Positions 48,123 to 56,509 are shown, counted from the first letter of the stretch. The stretch: DNA of 64,000 bases from Nonomuraea gerenzanensis (GCF_020215645.1 NZ_CP084058.1:9858001-9922000), one strand, 5' to 3'. Made by a program: numbers and translations. Notes: generated by a model not told the origin, from the sequence alone.

Positions 48123-48268
48123 TCCGCTGGGAGTACGTCGTCGAGGGGTTCAACCGGTGGGACGCGCGCCAGCTTCACGAGATCCTCAACGATCGCGGCG
48201 GGGACGGCTGGGAGTTGGCCGCGATCGACTGGGACACGCGCGTCATGATCTTCAAGAGGTGGTTCTGA
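48119..48268 (+). CDS. Small DUF4177-like protein
   Basis: 49 residues from a GTG overlapping the previous stop (GTGA). IRWEYVVEGFNRWDARQLHE and GGDGWELAAIDWDTRVMIFK match the small DUF4177 pattern (LxxxGxxGWELVA). Overlaps on both sides place it in the DUF2637 operon. Confidence 0.65.
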   Translation: MIRWEYVVEGFNRWDARQLHEILNDRGGDGWELAAIDWDTRVMIFKRWF

Positions 48269-48447
48269 TGACCGCCCTCATCATCGCCACGCTCGTGGTG
48301 CTGTTCCTGTCGAGCGCGGCCCAGGACGCCCGCCCGGCCGACCGTACGCCGCTCCAGGTCGCCGCGACCGTGCGACACACCTCGTGGTGGCGGCCCGCCT
48401 GGCGGCTGCTCGCCCTGATCGTCGGCGGGCTGCTGATCGCCCTCTAG
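48268..48447 (+). CDS. Small two-span membrane protein
   Basis: 59 residues; the ATG overlaps the preceding stop by one base (TGATG). Two hydrophobic segments (ALIIATLVVLFLSSAAQ and LLALIVGGLLIAL) flank a polar loop. No family recognised; third gene of the DUF2637 operon. Confidence 0.6.
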   Translation: MTALIIATLVVLFLSSAAQDARPADRTPLQVAATVRHTSWWRPAWRLLALIVGGLLIAL

Positions 48448-48574
48448 TACGTCCCGAGCTGATCCGCGAGGGGCTCGCGCGGCGCGAGGAGGACGACGGC
48501 GGGGCGGGTTAAGTTACCGCCCTGCCTCTCGAAACCGTGCTCTCGGGGGATCTCGGAGCCCTCGGGACGGACGG

Positions 48575-48676
48575 CGTAACTCGCTTAACTCTGGACGTTT
48601 ACGCAGGTCGGGGTAGTCAACTTCGGTCCCCGGCCTGCCTAACTCGCCGAGTTACGAACGTAACCCCCGTAACTCG
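48575..48676. repeat. Cluster of CGTAACTCG-type repeats
   Basis: CGTAACTCG occurs at 48575-48583 and 48668-48676, its reverse complement CGAGTTACG at 48648-48656, and near copies at 48584-48592 and 48638-48646. TAACTCGcCGAGTTA (48640-48654) is a perfect palindrome. The cluster fills the gap between convergent operons and could be iterons, a regulator cluster or a structured terminator. Confidence 0.6.
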
Positions 48677-48680
48677 GCCA

Positions 48681-49160
48681 TCAACTCCGAGCCGAGCCCT
48701 CGGGCCAGACGATCGTCACGGGTAGGCCACGCTCTCGGGCGTCGGCCACCACCTCGGCCGTTCCTCCCTTACCGGTGCCGGGCTGCCCATCCCAGACGGC
48801 CACCAGTTCGTCGATCGTGTCCAGCACGGCATTGTTGGCGGCCTCGTACGCCTCGCGGTTGGCGTGGTCGAAGTCCATGAGCCGGACGGTCGCCGCGGCG
48901 GTCATGAGCCGGTCGAACTGCTCGGCGTGGTCCGGCTTCACCTTGGCCTCGCGGTAGTCCCTCGACGGTAGAACGACCTCCAAGTCCCCGCCGGCCGCGA
49001 GCACGGCCTCGGCGAACAGGCTGTCCGCCCCGCGAGCGATGCAGGACACGCCCACGAGGTCGCCGCCCAACGAGGCGAGGTGCGCGCGTAGAGCGTCGGA
49101 GACGAGGCGGGCCGCCTCGGGGGTCAGGTTCATGTGGCCGGTCACGCCGATGCGCATCAT
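48681..49160 (-). CDS. SLOG-type nucleotide-binding protein
   Basis: 159 residues; AGGAAGG lies 6 bases before the ATG. The start RIGVTGHMNLTPEAARLVS and GVSCIARGADSLFAEAVLAA fit the Rossmann-like SLOG/DprA-related fold, with LPVTIVWPEG near the end. SLOG proteins bind nucleotides or nucleotide-derived signals. It follows the XRE gene by 24 bp on the same strand, forming a small control operon of the prophage. Confidence 0.68.
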   Translation of the reverse strand: MMRIGVTGHMNLTPEAARLVSDALRAHLASLGGDLVGVSCIARGADSLFAEAVLAAGGDLEVVLPSRDYREAKVKPDHAEQFDRLMTAAATVRLMDFDHANREAYEAANNAVLDTIDELVAVWDGQPGTGKGGTAEVVADARERGLPVTIVWPEGSARS

Positions 49161-49184
49161 CGAGCCCTTCCTGTCGTGGGGGTT

Positions 49185-50621
49185 CTAGCGTGCCAGCGTC
49201 TCGCGGATGTGCTGCTGCAAGGGCGCGACGACGGGGTCTTTCCGGGTCTCGATCTCCACATAGAACTCGCGGAGCTGAACGCGGACCCGGTCGGACTGCA
49301 CTTGCCCGGCGGTCTCGGTAGCCGCGTTGCCCACGGACACGGCCTCGTCGATGTCGCCGCTGATCAGATGTGCGTAGGCGAGCCCCACTTGATCGAGCGC
49401 GAGACTACGCAGGCTTGAGCGCTGCCGGAGTGCCACGGCCCGCCGGATGTGGTCGAGGGCGTCGCTCGCGAACCTGCTGTCCTGCTGGGACAGCTCCAGG
49501 TACCGGCCGCCGGTCACTCCGGCCAGCTCGGCGGCGTCGAAGTACGTGATCCACTCCGGATCGGGGTCGTCCGAGCTGATCTCGCTGAATGCGTCCTCGG
49601 CGGCGCCGGTGGCTCGTTTGAATGACTCGGGCCGCCCCATCGCCGCGTACGACCACGCCTCACGGGTGTGCAGCATCGCGCGGAGTCGAGGGGTGGCAGT
49701 TGACCTGACCCCGTCGAGGGCGAGCCGGGTCAGCTCCAGCGCATCCTGTGGTTGATCGAGGTACAGAAGTTGCCGGGCCATGGACGCGAGGACGCTCGCG
49801 CCGAACGGCCTGTCGCCGGCGGGCTTGGACGCCTGCAGAGACAGGGCGTAATACTTCTGCGCTGCGGTCTGCATGCCGCAGTCCCATGACATGGTGGCGG
49901 CGACCTTGGAGAGCTGCGCCATCACGTGGAAAAGGCGGGTTCGGATCTCGTGCGGGTGGTTGTCTCGGACGAGATCGGCTACCTCGTTCAGTTGCCCGAT
50001 CACGGCCTTGCGGGCGAGCCCGCCCCCGTGCTGGTCATCCCACGTCCGGAAGACGTTCGTGGCTGCTTCGAGCTGGGCGACCTCGTCCAGGCCGATCCGC
50101 CCGGCCTGGACGGTCACGGGCGGTTCGGGAGTCGTCTTCGCGAGCCAGCGCTGTACCGGATCGACGAGCGGGAGCCCGGCGGTGATGGCCAGCGCCTTGA
50201 CCGCGTCTCGGCGGTTCAGCACGAGATCGCTCTTGGTGATGTCGTAGATGGCATCGGCTGTCGGTCCTGCTTCCCAGAGCCAAGGGAGGGAGGGCGAGGA
50301 GACCGAGTTCGCGACGTCGTTGGCGCTTTCATCGGTCGTGACCTCCGGCAACGCCGGACGCTCGAACAGCTTAGCCTCTGGGATCTCGAACGCGCGTGAG
50401 TACAGAAGGGGATACGGGTCACGCGGAGAGCCCTTGCCCGCCTCATGGCGTTTAACCCTCGTCAGGACCGACTCGAACTCTGCCATGGCGATCTTGTCAC
50501 CGGCGGCCTTGAGCAGGTGGACAGCCAGTTGCTTCTGGGACCAGCCGCGTTGCCTGCGCTCGTGCCGGATGCGTTCGGCGTATGCCGGGAGGGGCGTCTT
50601 GCGGCCGGTCTCGTCTGTCAT
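49185..50621 (-). CDS. XRE-family regulator with a TPR-like C-terminus
   Basis: 478 residues from ATG 50621 (GAGGTG upstream). Residues about 10-75 form a helix-turn-helix (IRHERRQRGWSQKQLAVHLL). The remaining 380 residues are helical repeats of TPR type (for example ALELTRLALDGVRSTATPR). Actinomycete mobile elements often carry such regulators. Divergent from the accessory cassette, it is a good candidate for the lysogeny-type switch. No Walker motifs are visible. Confidence 0.8.
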   Translation of the reverse strand: MTDETGRKTPLPAYAERIRHERRQRGWSQKQLAVHLLKAAGDKIAMAEFESVLTRVKRHEAGKGSPRDPYPLLYSRAFEIPEAKLFERPALPEVTTDESANDVANSVSSPSLPWLWEAGPTADAIYDITKSDLVLNRRDAVKALAITAGLPLVDPVQRWLAKTTPEPPVTVQAGRIGLDEVAQLEAATNVFRTWDDQHGGGLARKAVIGQLNEVADLVRDNHPHEIRTRLFHVMAQLSKVAATMSWDCGMQTAAQKYYALSLQASKPAGDRPFGASVLASMARQLLYLDQPQDALELTRLALDGVRSTATPRLRAMLHTREAWSYAAMGRPESFKRATGAAEDAFSEISSDDPDPEWITYFDAAELAGVTGGRYLELSQQDSRFASDALDHIRRAVALRQRSSLRSLALDQVGLAYAHLISGDIDEAVSVGNAATETAGQVQSDRVRVQLREFYVEIETRKDPVVAPLQQHIRETLAR

Positions 50622-50696
50622 GCCGCACCTCGTCACGGGGGAAGGTGACACGCTCGCGTCCCCCAGTGTCCCCTAACGACCCCTGTCGTGGTGCTG

Positions 50697-50716
50697 TTAC
50701 ACAGCGTTGTGATGAA
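50697..50716. promoter_or_regulatory. Imperfect palindrome between XRE regulator and cassette
   Basis: TTACACAGCGTTGTGATGAA has the core CACA-gcgt-TGTG and lies in the divergent promoter gap. It is a candidate operator for the XRE protein. Confidence 0.3.
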
Positions 50717-50815
50717 TCTGTGCACCCGGATACAGAAAGCTTCTACTCTTGGACGGCTCGTGATGATCGGAGTCGTGCCCGACATGGCCTGACCTGCGAC
50801 GGTTCGCGCGCCACG

Positions 50816-50980
50816 GTGGAACTTTTCTCCGCGCTGCGCGACCTCTTGCCGGGCGCTCGGGGGTGCGTCCGGCGGGTGCGATTCGACCACGCGCACCCCG
50901 TTGACTACCTGACCGCAAGGCCGATCATCCGCGCGTATCGGCGGCCTACCGGCTCGTTCCTGTTCCTCGGCGGTGCGTGA
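50816..50980 (+). CDS. Possible small protein ahead of the accessory cassette
   Basis: A 54-codon frame from GTG (VELFSALRDLLPGARGCVRR ... SFLFLGGA), whose stop overlaps the next start by one base (TGATG). The frame is open further upstream without a good start, so the true N-terminus is uncertain. Tight coupling to the next gene is the main support. Confidence 0.4.
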   Translation: MELFSALRDLLPGARGCVRRVRFDHAHPVDYLTARPIIRAYRRPTGSFLFLGGA

Positions 50981-51252
50981 TGGCATCGGGCGTGATCGAG
51001 GCATGGCTTGAGCTGGAACCGATTGACCGGCAGGTCGCTGTGCTGCGCCTCACCTATCCGCAGTGGGCGACCGAGTACGTGTTCACCCCGAGCGGCCTGG
51101 TCTGGCGGGCCGTTCCGTGCTGGCAACTCACGGTCGAGCAGCTCGCCGCCGGGGTGGCGCGTCGGTTGGAGCGCGGGAACCCTGTCGCGCTCATGGCGGA
51201 CTTGAGCGATCAGGCGCGGATCATCCGCGACTTGACCGCGCCCCGTACGTGA
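50980..51252 (+). CDS. Small protein of unknown function
   Basis: 90 residues from an ATG coupled to the preceding stop. It reads WLELEPIDRQVAVLRLTYPQ, then FTPSGLVWRAVPCWQLTVEQ; no family I recognise. First clearly supported gene of the accessory cassette. Confidence 0.6.
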   Translation: MASGVIEAWLELEPIDRQVAVLRLTYPQWATEYVFTPSGLVWRAVPCWQLTVEQLAAGVARRLERGNPVALMADLSDQARIIRDLTAPRT

Positions 51253-51350
51253 AGCTTCCCCGGCCCGTCGTCGCGTGCGGCGTTCGGCGGGTCGGGGAGT
51301 CCAAGCCGGACCTTGGCGTCCGGCACCACCAACCCGAGGAGAACCAACTC

Positions 51351-51761
51351 ATGGCGAAGGACACGGGACGGGTAGAGCCCGACCTGCACGCGATTGAAGT
51401 GCCAGCGGACAAGTGGGCGCACCTCGACGGCACGGGCCTGGAGTACGCGCACATCGGGGACAGCGACGACTACGCCGTCCGGGACAAGGGCCAGCCCGAG
51501 ACCCAGATCCGCAGGCCCGGCGACGACTTCCGCAAGCTCGGCGCAGTCCTCGGCCGAGGCGCCGGCACCGAGCAGACGTCCGGCGCGGGCCTCCACGAGA
51601 TCGACGTGGACGAGGACCGGTACGAGCTGATCGAGGGCACACGGCTGGAGTACGCCCGCATCAACGACCATGACGACGCCTACAGCGTGCGCGACATCGA
51701 GCACGAGGGCGACATCCGGCGGCCGGGCGACGACTGGCGCAAGCTCGGCACCGTCCTCTAA
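51351..51761 (+). CDS. Protein made of two copies of one ~55-residue domain
   Basis: 136 residues; GAGGAG precedes the ATG. Residues about 11-68 and 79-136 are clear duplicates: LHAIEVPADKWAHLDGTGLE / LHEIDVDEDRYELIEGTRLE, and RRPGDDFRKLGAVL / RRPGDDWRKLGTVL. Both are acidic and end in the same RRPGDD[FW]RKLG[AT]VL motif. No known domain name. Likely a small binding protein that evolved by duplication. Confidence 0.68.
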   Translation: MAKDTGRVEPDLHAIEVPADKWAHLDGTGLEYAHIGDSDDYAVRDKGQPETQIRRPGDDFRKLGAVLGRGAGTEQTSGAGLHEIDVDEDRYELIEGTRLEYARINDHDDAYSVRDIEHEGDIRRPGDDWRKLGTVL

Positions 51762-51891
51762 CGCCAGTTCGTAAGACGCCCCGAGGCAGAGACGGCACCC
51801 CGTCCCGATCCCCCGGGCCCCCGAACAGGCGCGGCGGCCCTTCCCGGCCCAGACCCCCAGGTCCGGCCGCCGCGCCACTGGAAGTGATCAC

Positions 51892-52122
51892 GTGTACATC
51901 TGGGAACCGCATCAGCCACGCGGGCGCCGATCCGTCGCCGAGGCAGGCTGTTGCGAGGCATTTCTCTTGTGCTTTGAGGGCGCGGAGTTCTACGTGCTGC
52001 GCTACACCGAGGCCGGGAAGGCAGAGGAGACGGCGAGAGGCACCTATGACCACGTTTATTGGGGGGCGTGGCTGGACCTCACTCGCCAGCACGAGCGCGA
52101 GAAGCACCGGGTGGCGTCGTGA
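51892..52122 (+). CDS. Small protein of unknown function
   Basis: 76 residues from GTG 51892. It reads CCEAFLLCFEGAEFYVLRYT and TYDHVYWGAWLDLTRQHERE. Overlaps the following gene by GTGA. No family recognised. Confidence 0.55.
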   Translation: MYIWEPHQPRGRRSVAEAGCCEAFLLCFEGAEFYVLRYTEAGKAEETARGTYDHVYWGAWLDLTRQHEREKHRVAS

Positions 52123-52466
52123 CCGCGCTCCAGTGGATCGGCCTTGTGTGGGCGCCGCTCACCCTGTGGGGCATCGCCCCCGCTCTGCGGACGAGAGCCC
52201 GCATCGCCGAGATCGGCTACCTGCGGACGTGCCGAGGGTGCCAAGCACGCCGTGATGCCTACTGGCAGACGGAACGCGCGTGGCGCTACTGGTACGGCGT
52301 AGCGGGGCTACCCCTGATGATCCTCGCCGCGGCAACCGTCTGGTGGGCTGCGCCGTTCCTGCCTGCCCTGCGCCGCCTCGCAGGCTTACCCGACCTCCCG
52401 CAGTGCGCGGGCCCATCCTGCGCCGCGCACAAGCGCTACATCCCCGCCCAAGCGAGAAGGAGGTGA
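52119..52466 (+). CDS. Small membrane protein with a CxxC motif
   Basis: 115 residues from a GTG overlapping the preceding stop. Two hydrophobic segments (LQWIGLVWAPLTLWGIAPAL; GLPLMILAAATVWWAAPFL) flank a cytoplasmic CRGCQARRDAYW; the C-terminus has CAGPSC. The cysteine pairs may bind metal. Coupled to the previous gene. Confidence 0.6.
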   Translation: MTALQWIGLVWAPLTLWGIAPALRTRARIAEIGYLRTCRGCQARRDAYWQTERAWRYWYGVAGLPLMILAAATVWWAAPFLPALRRLAGLPDLPQCAGPSCAAHKRYIPAQARRR

Positions 52467-52524
52467 GGCCCGACCGCCACCGCACCGCAGGTCAGAACCA
52501 CATCCCGATGGGAGAACCAAGCAC

Positions 52525-53001
52525 ATGAGCATCACGGCGACGGAACAACCGCCCCCCGCCGACATCATCGCCGCCGACCTGATCGACGATGACCTGTTCG
52601 ACCAACTCGCCGCCCGCGTAGCTCGCGAGCACAACCAGCCCACCGAGTACGCCGGCCGCATCATCGAGCAGACGCTCCTGTTCCTGTTCGCCTGCGCCCG
52701 CAACCCGGGCGCCGGCCTCACCCCGTCGCCCGAGGTTGATCTCGGGTGGCACGCCTTCATCCTCGACACGCACAACTACGCCGAGTGGTGCCAGCGCGTC
52801 GCGGGCCGGTTCCTCCACCACAATCCGGAGGAGACCGGCGGCGACAAGGCGGCGTTCGTGGCGCGGCTGGGCGACAGCATCAAGGCCATGCGCGACCTCG
52901 GTCTGAACGTGGACCCGGCGCTGTGGCTGATCGCAGGAGAATGCAGCCAGTGCTACCAGGGCTGCGCCGACGACCCGAGCCCGGAAGGGATCACCGCATG
53001 A
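52525..53001 (+). CDS. Glycine-rich-domain-like (GRDP-type) protein
   Basis: 158 residues. The central stretch VDLGWHAFILDTHNYAEWCQ and VAGRFLHHNPEE matches the conserved WHxFIL...Y-x(2)-F/WC core of GRDP-like proteins. The C-terminus adds CSQCYQGCADD, a potential metal site. The stop overlaps the kinase gene (ATGA), so the two are made together. Confidence 0.65.
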   Translation: MSITATEQPPPADIIAADLIDDDLFDQLAARVAREHNQPTEYAGRIIEQTLLFLFACARNPGAGLTPSPEVDLGWHAFILDTHNYAEWCQRVAGRFLHHNPEETGGDKAAFVARLGDSIKAMRDLGLNVDPALWLIAGECSQCYQGCADDPSPEGITA

Positions 53002-53909
53002 GCGCCCGCACAACCCGCCCCGCGTGGGAGGACCTGCCCGACGCCGTCATCAACGCCGTCGAGGCGCGATTCGGTCACGTGCTCAAGGCCGAGACGATGA
53101 CCGGCGGCATCATGCCGGGCGTGGTCGCCCGCCTCGACATCGAGGGCGGCGAGCACGAGCACGTCTTCCTCAAGGCGATCGAGAGGGACCACGACGCCGC
53201 CAAGCTGCACCTGCGCGAGCGGTGGGCGGGCGAGAACCTGCCCGAGGAGGTGCCCGCCCCGCGCATGCTGTGGTCCGGGACGCATCGCGGATGGCACACG
53301 GCGGTGTGGGAGTACGTCAACGACCACGCCCGCCACGCCGACCTGTCGCCCGGCTCACCGGACCTTAACCCGGTACTCGACACGATGGCGCTGCTCGGCA
53401 CCATGTTGACGCCGTGCCCGAACGGGGCGATGCCGGTCTCGGACAACGTCAAGGCACTGGTGACCAAGGGGCGGGCCCTGCTCGACAAGCCCAGTCTGCC
53501 CAACCGGGAGCTGTACGAGGCGGCGTTCGAGTGCCTCGACCCGGCGCACCTGCGCGGTAACACGCTCCTGCACTACGACCTGTCCGCGAGCAACCTGCTC
53601 GTCTCCGGCCAGCGCGTCAAGGTCGTGGACTGGTCGTTCGCGGCGCGCGGCGCGGCTTGGCTGGACGCCGCCCTGTTCGCCCCCCGCCTCGTCGAGGCCG
53701 GGCACAACCCGGTCGAGGTGGACGGGCTGCTGTCCACGCTCCCGCCGTGGCGCGACGCGCCCCGTTCGGCCGTGGCGGGGATCGCGGCGGCCTGGACGCT
53801 GTTTCGCGAGTACAAGGCCCGATACGGCCCGGACGAGGTGCGAGAGGCTCGTGCCCGCGCCGCCGAGGCTGGCCGGGCGTGGCTGGCCTATCAGCGGGCG
53901 AAGGGCTGA
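52998..53909 (+). CDS. APH-type small-molecule kinase/phosphotransferase
   Basis: 303 residues from an ATG coupled to the previous stop. Kinase-like motifs are present: catalytic loop HYDLSASNLLV and metal-binding VKVVDWSFA, with a lysine in VFLKAIERDHDAAKLHLRER as the nucleotide anchor. The family phosphorylates antibiotics, choline, sugars or other small molecules. Within a prophage cassette a resistance or superinfection-related role is possible, but the substrate is unknown. It is the last gene before a strong terminator. Confidence 0.78.
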   Translation: MSARTTRPAWEDLPDAVINAVEARFGHVLKAETMTGGIMPGVVARLDIEGGEHEHVFLKAIERDHDAAKLHLRERWAGENLPEEVPAPRMLWSGTHRGWHTAVWEYVNDHARHADLSPGSPDLNPVLDTMALLGTMLTPCPNGAMPVSDNVKALVTKGRALLDKPSLPNRELYEAAFECLDPAHLRGNTLLHYDLSASNLLVSGQRVKVVDWSFAARGAAWLDAALFAPRLVEAGHNPVEVDGLLSTLPPWRDAPRSAVAGIAAAWTLFREYKARYGPDEVREARARAAEAGRAWLAYQRAKG

Positions 53910-53994
53910 ATAGGCGCCCGGCGGTCCTTCCCCCGTGACGACCGCCGGGCTCGGCCCTCCCCCGGCCGGGACGGGGCAGGGCCGGACACAAGAA

Positions 53995-54035
53995 GGACCC
54001 CCGTCGCCTCCTGCTGAAGAGGGCGACGGGGGTCC
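53995..54035. terminator. Strong bidirectional terminator
   Basis: GGACCCCCGTCGCC (53995-54008) pairs perfectly with GGCGACGGGGGTCC (54022-54035) across a 13-base loop, in the gap between the convergent accessory cassette and late operon. It should stop transcription from both sides. Confidence 0.8.
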
Positions 54036-54050
54036 GTTGCTTGTCGTGCG

Positions 54051-54290
54051 TCAGCGGGTGTCGGTGGTGAAGCCTGCCGTGGCCGGGTCGCCGCCGGTGC
54101 CCGCCACGATCGACGTGAGCAGCGACACCACAGCGGCCAGACCGGCGATGGACGCGACGCCGGACCATGCGACGTCGAAGATGCCGAGCGCGCCCGTGCC
54201 GATCGTGGCGAGCGCCGAGGAGGCGGCAGCGCGGACCATGCGCTCTACCGCGTCGAGCCAGAACAGGCCCGTCAACATCCGTCGTGCCAA
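54051..54290 (-). CDS. Phage holin
   Basis: 79 residues from TTG 54290, chosen because GGGAGG lies 5 bases upstream; the first ATG is 12 bp further in. A membrane span pair (SALATIGTGALGIFDVAWSG; GLAAVVSLLTSIVAGTGG) after an amphipathic start LFWLDAVERMVRAAA matches r1t-like actinophage holins. It makes the membrane hole that releases the endolysin encoded 105 bp upstream. Confidence 0.82.
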   Translation of the reverse strand: MARRMLTGLFWLDAVERMVRAAASSALATIGTGALGIFDVAWSGVASIAGLAAVVSLLTSIVAGTGGDPATAGFTTDTR

Positions 54291-54394
54291 GGGGACCTCC
54301 CGGAGGGTGGTGGGGCCCGGCCAGCACGGGGGCGACTGGCCGGGGGTCTGAGAGGCGCGCAGCATGTAGAACTGCGCGAGGGGGTCGAGCACGG

Positions 54395-55198
54395 TCAGGC
54401 CACGCGCAGGAGGTGGGGCCAGGTCAGTTTCCCGACCCACCCGTCCGGGTCGAGGCCCTCGGCGTCCTGGAACACCTTCACCAGCTCGACCAACTCGGGG
54501 TCGGCCTTGGTCAGCTTCATCCATGCCTCAAGGCCGATGTCGGCATAGGCGTCAGCGGGGACACGTCCGCGAGCGAACAGGCAGCCGCGCACGGTCTTGA
54601 CGTCGAAGCTGTCCGAGCCGGGGCCGACGAGGGGCAGGTCCTTCACGATGTCCTCCGTCCAGGTGAGGAGAGGCCCGCCGGCGAGGATGGCCGCGATCTC
54701 CTCCCGGAAGTCGTTCATGTTGATCGAGTGGGGATCGGGCTTGGAGCGGTTGACCTCCTTGTGTCCCTTCACCCGGGCCACCGACAGGCCGAACTCGCGG
54801 CACAACTCCGCGCACAGCTTCCGGTAGGCGTCGAGCTGTACCTCGGGCCACGGCTGTCTGCCGTCCGATTCGGCCTCGATCCCGATCGAGCTGCTGTTGT
54901 CGTGGTAGCCCGAGGTGGACGGGGCGTTGTGCCAGCACCGCCCGGCCGCGATCAGGTAGATACGGCCCGAGCGCCCGAGCCCGAACTGAGACAGCGGGCC
55001 GGCCAGGTCGGCACGCCCGTCACGGACGACGCGCAGCGACGGGTAGTCGCCGCCGGCGGACGGACCCGCCGAGTGGTGACAGACGATCCCCTGCACCTCG
55101 GGCTGCGGCCCGTGGCCACGGGTGCGCCACCCGGGTACCTCGGTGACGGGGCATCCGGTACGGCGGGCGACCTCGGCGAGCTGTACGAGCCACGGCAT
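54395..55198 (-). CDS. Endolysin: N-acetylmuramoyl-L-alanine amidase with a peptidoglycan-binding-type tail
   Basis: 267 residues. The amidase_2/PGRP zinc site is visible as VCHHSAGPS (His 41/42), later WHNAPSTSGYHDNSSSIGIE and GHKEVNRSKPDPHSINMNDF. The C-terminal 80 residues (EDIVKDLPLVGPGSDSFDVK to DPDGWVGKLTW) are a cell-wall-binding-type repeat. It cleaves the stem-peptide amide of the host cell wall at lysis. Confidence 0.88.
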   Translation of the reverse strand: MPWLVQLAEVARRTGCPVTEVPGWRTRGHGPQPEVQGIVCHHSAGPSAGGDYPSLRVVRDGRADLAGPLSQFGLGRSGRIYLIAAGRCWHNAPSTSGYHDNSSSIGIEAESDGRQPWPEVQLDAYRKLCAELCREFGLSVARVKGHKEVNRSKPDPHSINMNDFREEIAAILAGGPLLTWTEDIVKDLPLVGPGSDSFDVKTVRGCLFARGRVPADAYADIGLEAWMKLTKADPELVELVKVFQDAEGLDPDGWVGKLTWPHLLRVA

Positions 55199-55204
55199 GA
55201 CGTC

Positions 55205-55666
55205 TCACACCTCGTACGAGATCTTGAACTCGGAGAGTTCGAGCTTGACCGACGTCGAGGCGTTGTGCTTGACCATGAGCCCGATCGGGGTTCCGGGGTG
55301 CACGAACATACCCCACGTCTTCGCGATGTACTGCCCGCCCGGGGTGAGCGCCCGGTCCTCGGTGCACGTCGAGTCGTAGCCGGTGGACAGGTTGAGCGGG
55401 TCGCGGACGAACCGGTCGCGCAGCTCGGTGTAGTCGTCGGCCTCCCAGTACATGAGCGCGTGCAGGGTCGCCCATGCGTCGTGCTGCGGCCAGATTAGGC
55501 CCGACCGCTCGTCCGGGTAGGCCGAGGTGGGGCCGTCAGGCTGCGCCGGGTTGTGCATGCCGTGGGCGTCGTAGCTCTCGGTGCCGTACGGGAAGCGTAC
55601 GAGGTAATAGTCCGTGGTGATGGGGATGGTCTGGCTCGCGGCGAGCAGACTGCACACGTACGTCAC
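55205..55666 (-). CDS. Phage tail-associated protein of unknown function
   Basis: 153 residues from GTG 55666; the ribosome binding site AGGAGG overlaps the end of the previous gene, whose stop touches this start. It reads YYLVRFPYGTESYDAHGMHN and WGMFVHPGTPIGLMVKHNAS, a compact beta-rich domain. Its place between tail and lysis genes suggests a virion or adsorption component. Confidence 0.6.
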   Translation of the reverse strand: MTYVCSLLAASQTIPITTDYYLVRFPYGTESYDAHGMHNPAQPDGPTSAYPDERSGLIWPQHDAWATLHALMYWEADDYTELRDRFVRDPLNLSTGYDSTCTEDRALTPGGQYIAKTWGMFVHPGTPIGLMVKHNASTSVKLELSEFKISYEV

Positions 55667-55966
55667 TTAGTCCTCCTGTTGCCGTAGCTGCTCGTGGAAC
55701 TGATCCGACAGGCGTGTCACGGTGCGCTCGACGCGGTTGATGGCGTCCCGGGCGGACGCCCCGCCGTTGGGTCGTAGCTGCGCCTCGATCGCCTCAAGGC
55801 GTTCCATTACTCCCGGCCGGGCGGGTACACCCTTGCGTGCGGGCTCGCCCTGCCAGTCATCGACGGCGTCGCTCAACTTCTTCAAGAGCTTGATCAGCTT
55901 GGCTGCGACCGCCCCGCCACCGGCCAGCGTGACCAGGGCGACGCAGACAGCAAGGATCTCGGGCAT
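55667..55966 (-). CDS. Phage membrane protein with a coiled-coil tail
   Basis: 99 residues from ATG 55966, with GGAGGG upstream. One N-terminal span (ILAVCVALVTLAGGGAVAAK) is followed by a charged helix ending VERTVTRLSDQFHEQLRQQE. The layout resembles DUF2746-type actinophage lysis/holin-associated proteins. Confidence 0.62.
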   Translation of the reverse strand: MPEILAVCVALVTLAGGGAVAAKLIKLLKKLSDAVDDWQGEPARKGVPARPGVMERLEAIEAQLRPNGGASARDAINRVERTVTRLSDQFHEQLRQQED

Positions 55967-56188
55967 GGTTACGGTCCCTCCGTGCAATACAGGGCGGGCT
56001 GGTTTGGTGAGGGTCCGTAGGGTGTCGGGGCTGCTACAGCCCTGCGCTACTGATCAGCGATGTGTGGGAACTGCTCGTCCCTACAGGCAAACCGAGATAG
56101 CTAACCGTGGCAACTTAGCTACGCTATGTATCTGCTGGGGCGGGGGATGCCCCTGGGGCAAGCCTTCCCCCAGAGACGGGAGTCTCCC

Positions 56189-56509
56189 ATGCGCCGCTCG
56201 ATCGCCGCCGCCATCCTCGCCCCGGCCGCCGCAGCCTGCCTGCTGGCCACCGCCGTACCCGCGAACGCCGCCACCGGTACGGTGACCTTCTACACGCAAC
56301 AGTTCGACCAACTGGCCGCCTACACCAACCCCACCGGCTGCCAGGCGGTCCCCAACGGCGCTGCCAGCCTGCAGAACGAGACCAACAAAACCATTTCCCT
56401 CTACTGGAACTCTGACTGCCGCCCGCCAGTTGTGCTGGTTATTGTCAGCGGGCAGATCGACAGTATTTCCGACCGAGTCAAAAGCTTCATGCCGGTCGAG
56501 AGCTCCTGA
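56189..56509 (+). CDS. Small secreted protein, candidate lysogenic-conversion gene
   Basis: 106 residues on the strand opposite to the late genes. Signal peptide RRSIAAAILAPAAAACLLA, cleaved after NAA; the mature part is beta-rich (GTVTFYTQQFDQLAAYTNPT ... GQIDSISDRVKSF) with two cysteines. It has its own upstream sequence and a strong hairpin after it, so it is probably expressed in the lysogen. Function unknown; it resembles small secreted actinomycete beta-sandwich proteins in general style. Confidence 0.65.
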   Translation: MRRSIAAAILAPAAAACLLATAVPANAATGTVTFYTQQFDQLAAYTNPTGCQAVPNGAASLQNETNKTISLYWNSDCRPPVVLVIVSGQIDSISDRVKSFMPVESS

